A DNA stretch of 64,000 bases from an uncultured Clostridia bacterium. Its GTDB lineage: Bacteria > Bacillota > Clostridia > Oscillospirales > Acutalibacteraceae. The notes beneath the pieces are model-generated. The model was not told the DNA's origin and did not search any database. It saw only the letters and a program-made list of their open reading frames with translations. Position 1 is the stretch's first letter. Every line of letters starts with the position of its first letter. The DNA lies in assembly GCA_947589575.1 (NCBI GenBank), contig CANQBM010000003.1, positions 62,001 to 126,000 of the forward strand, written 5' to 3'. A program made the position numbers and the translations under genes. Shown piece by piece: positions 61,396-64,000 of this stretch.

Positions 61396-63804
61396 TTAAA
61401 TTGCAACGATATTAACAAGCTTGCCGGGAACATAAATTTCCTTTTTAATTGTCTTTCCCTCTATCGCCGCGGCAATTTTTTCATCGGCTTTTGCGAGAGC
61501 GATTGCATCGTCCTTAGTAATATCAACAGGTACTGTGATACGTGAACGCACCTTACCCATAAACTGAAGAACAATTTCAACTGAATTTTCCTTCGTTTTT
61601 TCTTCGTCAAATTCAGGCCACTTTGCCTCGTTAACCATACCTCCGAAATTCATTGACTGCCACATTTCCTCGGTAATGTGCGGAGCGAACGGATTAAGAA
61701 GAACAGTCAGCGTTTTAAGTTCCGACTTATTCACACCCTTTGATGACATTTCATTAACAAGGCTCATCATTGCGGCAATCGCCGTATTGCACTTAAGGTT
61801 GTCTATATCCTCAGATACTTTTTTAATTGTTTTGTGCATTGACGCCTCAAGTTCGGCAGAGTAAGCGTCACCGTCCGTAACATTTTCCTGTAAGTTCCAG
61901 AAACGTTCAAGAAAACGCTTACATCCCTTGATTGAATCACTGTTCCAGGGAGCAGCCTTTTCAAAATCGCCTATAAACATTTCATAAAGGCGCATTGTGT
62001 CGGCACCGTACTGGTTTACAATATCGTCGGGATTTACAACATTTCCCCTTGATTTTGACATTTTCTCTCCGTTTTCACCGAGTATCATACCGTGTGAGGT
62101 ACGCTTAGCATAAGGCTCTTTGGTCGGAACAACGCCTATATCATAAAGAAATTTATGCCAGAAACGTGAATAAAGCAGATGAAGTGTCGTGTGCTCCATA
62201 CCGCCGTTATACCAGTCAACAGGACCCCAGTATTTTACTGCCTCAGGTGAAACAAGCTCCTTGTCATTATGGGGATCCATATACCTTAAGAAATACCATG
62301 ATGAGCCTGCCCACTGCGGCATTGTGTCGGTTTCTCTCTTAGCGGGCTTACCGCAGCAAGGACATTTTGTATTAACCCAGTCGGTCATTTTTGCAAGCGG
62401 CGACTCGCCTGTATCCGTCGGCTCATACGAGTCTACCTTCGGCAGTCTCAGCGGAAGCTCGCTTTCTGGAACAGGAACATATCCGCAGTCGTCACACTTG
62501 ACAATCGGAATAGGCTCGCCCCAATATCTTTGGCGTGAGAATACCCAGTCACGGAGCTTGAAATTGACCTTCTGATGTCCCTTGCCTTCTTTTGTGAGCC
62601 ACTCTGTGATTGCGGTTTTAGCCTCCTCAACAGTCATACCTGTAAGGAAGGAGGAATTGACAAGCTTTCCTGTATAGCAATCCGTAAACGCCTCGTTTTC
62701 AACGCCGACCTCTGAACCGGCAACAACCTCAATAATAGGCAGATTGAATTTCTTGGCAAATTCCCAGTCACGTGTATCATGCGCGGGTACAGCCATAATT
62801 GCGCCTGTTCCGTATGAAGTAAGAACATAGTCGGAAATAAAAATCGGAATTTCCGTATCATTAACAGGATTGATACCCATAACGCCATCAAGTTTTACAC
62901 CTGTCTTATCCTTGTTAAGCTCTGTACGTTCAAAGTCGGACTTATGCGCAGCCTCGTCCTGATATTTGCGAACCTCATCAATATTTTTAAGATTATCCGC
63001 CCATTTTTCAATAAGAGGGTGCTCAGGTGAAATAACCATATATGTAGCACCGAAAAGTGTGTCGGGTCTTGTTGTATAAACAGTGAGAGTATCACCGAGA
63101 GTTGTACCGAAATCAACCTCGGCGCCTGTTGAACGTCCAATCCAGTTTTTCTGCTGGACTTTTACTCTGTCAATAAAATCAAGGTCGTCCAAATCGTCAA
63201 CGAGCCTTTGGGCATACTCCGTAATTTTAAGCATCCACTGACTCTGATTTTTTCTTATTACCTCGCTGCCGCAGCGTTCGCAAACTCCGTTCACAACTTC
63301 TTCATTCGCAAGCACGCACTTGCAGGATGTACACCAGTTTACAGCCATCTCTTTTTTATAAGCAAGTCCTTTTTTGAAAAGCTGAAGGAAAATCCACTGC
63401 GTCCATTTGTAATATGACGGGTCAGTTGTATTGATTTCTCTTGTCCAGTCAAAAGAGAAACCGAGCGCCTGAAGCTGTGATTTGAAATGGGCGACATTAT
63501 TCTTAGTCACCTCTTCCGGATGAATATGATTTTTAATAGCAAAATTTTCAGTGGGAAGTCCAAAGGCGTCCCAGCCCATGGGATAAAGAACATTGTAACC
63601 TTGAAGTCTTTTCTTACGCGCGACAATATCAAGCGCGGTATATGAGCGCGGATGACCTACGTGCAGCCCCTGTCCTGATGGATAAGGAAACTCAACAAGG
63701 CAGTAAAACTTTGGCAGACTGAAATCCTGCTTTGCTGCAAAGGTATTTTGGCTGTACCAAATATTCTGCCATTTTGCTTCAATTTTTTTAAAATTGTAAT
63801 CCAT
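61396..63804 (-). CDS. leuS: Leucyl-tRNA synthetase
   Basis: An 802-residue class I synthetase. HIGH-type [17 protein letters not shown]; zinc-ribbon [22 protein letters not shown]; editing domain ([23 protein letters not shown] and [14 protein letters not shown]); KMSKS at [17 protein letters not shown]; anticodon-binding end. All key motifs intact. It lies three bases after rsfS. Confidence 0.97.
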   Translation of the reverse strand: MDYNFKKIEAKWQNIWYSQNTFAAKQDFSLPKFYCLVEFPYPSGQGLHVGHPRSYTALDIVARKKRLQGYNVLYPMGWDAFGLPTENFAIKNHIHPEEVTKNNVAHFKSQLQALGFSFDWTREINTTDPSYYKWTQWIFLQLFKKGLAYKKEMAVNWCTSCKCVLANEEVVNGVCERCGSEVIRKNQSQWMLKITEYAQRLVDDLDDLDFIDRVKVQQKNWIGRSTGAEVDFGTTLGDTLTVYTTRPDTLFGATYMVISPEHPLIEKWADNLKNIDEVRKYQDEAAHKSDFERTELNKDKTGVKLDGVMGINPVNDTEIPIFISDYVLTSYGTGAIMAVPAHDTRDWEFAKKFNLPIIEVVAGSEVGVENEAFTDCYTGKLVNSSFLTGMTVEEAKTAITEWLTKEGKGHQKVNFKLRDWVFSRQRYWGEPIPIVKCDDCGYVPVPESELPLRLPKVDSYEPTDTGESPLAKMTDWVNTKCPCCGKPAKRETDTMPQWAGSSWYFLRYMDPHNDKELVSPEAVKYWGPVDWYNGGMEHTTLHLLYSRFWHKFLYDIGVVPTKEPYAKRTSHGMILGENGEKMSKSRGNVVNPDDIVNQYGADTMRLYEMFIGDFEKAAPWNSDSIKGCKRFLERFWNLQENVTDGDAYSAELEASMHKTIKKVSEDIDNLKCNTAIAAMMSLVNEMSSKGVNKSELKTLTVLLNPFAPHITEEMWQSMNFGGMVNEAKWPEFDEEKTKENSVEIVLQFMGKVRSRITVPVDITKDDAIALAKADEKIAAAIEGKTIKKEIYVPGKLVNIVAI

Positions 63805-63807
63805 ATA

Positions 63808-64000
63808 TTAGTCCTCCAAAAAATCTGTTATGTCTATCTTTTCTCCATCCTCCCATAAGCGCTCCAGCTGGTAAAAATCCCTCTGGTCCTTATAGAAGAT
63901 GTGAATAACTACCGAATTATAATCAAGGCATACCCAAGGTGTATTTCTCCCCTCAATATGATGCGGAGTAATTCCCTGCCTCTCAAGTTTATACTCAACC
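63808..64000 (-). CDS. rsfS: Ribosomal silencing factor RsfS (3' part)
   Basis: The C-terminal 63 codons of RsfS, which binds L14 and blocks subunit joining in slow growth. ITPHHIEGRNTPWVCLDYNSVVIHIFYKDQRDFYQLERLW is diagnostic. The start lies beyond the window. Stop at 63810-63808; leuS starts three bases later, with GGAGGAC within the rsfS end. Confidence 0.93.
   Translation of the reverse strand, partial: VEYKLERQGITPHHIEGRNTPWVCLDYNSVVIHIFYKDQRDFYQLERLWEDGEKIDITDFLED

Overview
The window looks like a chromosomal segment of a low-GC, Gram-positive, endospore-lineage Clostridia bacterium, probably a gut member of the Ruminococcaceae/Oscillospiraceae. The reasons are the PolC-type replicase, the sporulation genes yabP and yabQ, the Firmicutes order pyrH-frr-uppS-cdsA-dxr-rseP-ispG-polC, MurT/GatD lipid II amidation, a BspA-like leucine-rich-repeat surface protein, and cytoplasmic mannosidases and a fucosidase. 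Strong AGGAGG-type ribosome-binding sites and TTGACA/TATAAT promoters are seen throughout. This assignment is inferred from gene content only.

Layout. 1-3.8 kb: the end of a PfkB sugar kinase, a putative lipoprotein metallopeptidase coupled to cca, and a small membrane protein. 3.8-5.7 kb: a self-regulated GntR/ABC-2 transporter operon. 5.7-13 kb: a mostly leftward carbohydrate and housekeeping run (fumarase alpha subunit, THUMP rRNA methyltransferase, phosphoglucomutase, NifU-like protein, GH38 mannosidase, small membrane protein). 13-21.8 kb: the yab sporulation/division cluster (flippase, mazG, HU, rqcP, yabP, yabQ, divIC), split between rqcP and yabP by a polyprenyl-sugar module (GT2, GtrA, a large GT-C-like membrane protein) that carries remnants of an old tandem duplication. 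21.8-34.6 kb: hemZ, MBL hydrolase, dtd, rel, recJ, then a compact his operon headed by a HisZ-HisG fusion. 34.6-49.3 kb: polC back to pyrH, a secreted BspA-like protein, then tsf and rpsB.

49.3-51.7 kb is an AT-rich accessory cassette: an XRE repressor with twin operators, a 28-residue cationic membrane peptide that is too short for usual gene calling, an attenuator, and a NatAB-like ABC exporter. 51.7-64 kb: murT-gatD, inositol-monophosphatase-like and radical SAM genes on the plus strand, then a minus-strand run rsfS-leuS-GH38-GH29-nuclease-like protein.

Main points of interest: (1) the XRE/micropeptide/ABC cassette; (2) reciprocal decay after tandem duplication of a GtrA + membrane-protein pair; (3) a PolC from which the 3'-5' proofreading exonuclease is cleanly absent; (4) a his operon with a HisZ-HisG fusion, a ComEC-like hydrolase + DUF3006 pair inside it, and no hisH, hisF or hisC. 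I saw no tRNA, rRNA, CRISPR array, transposase or prophage.
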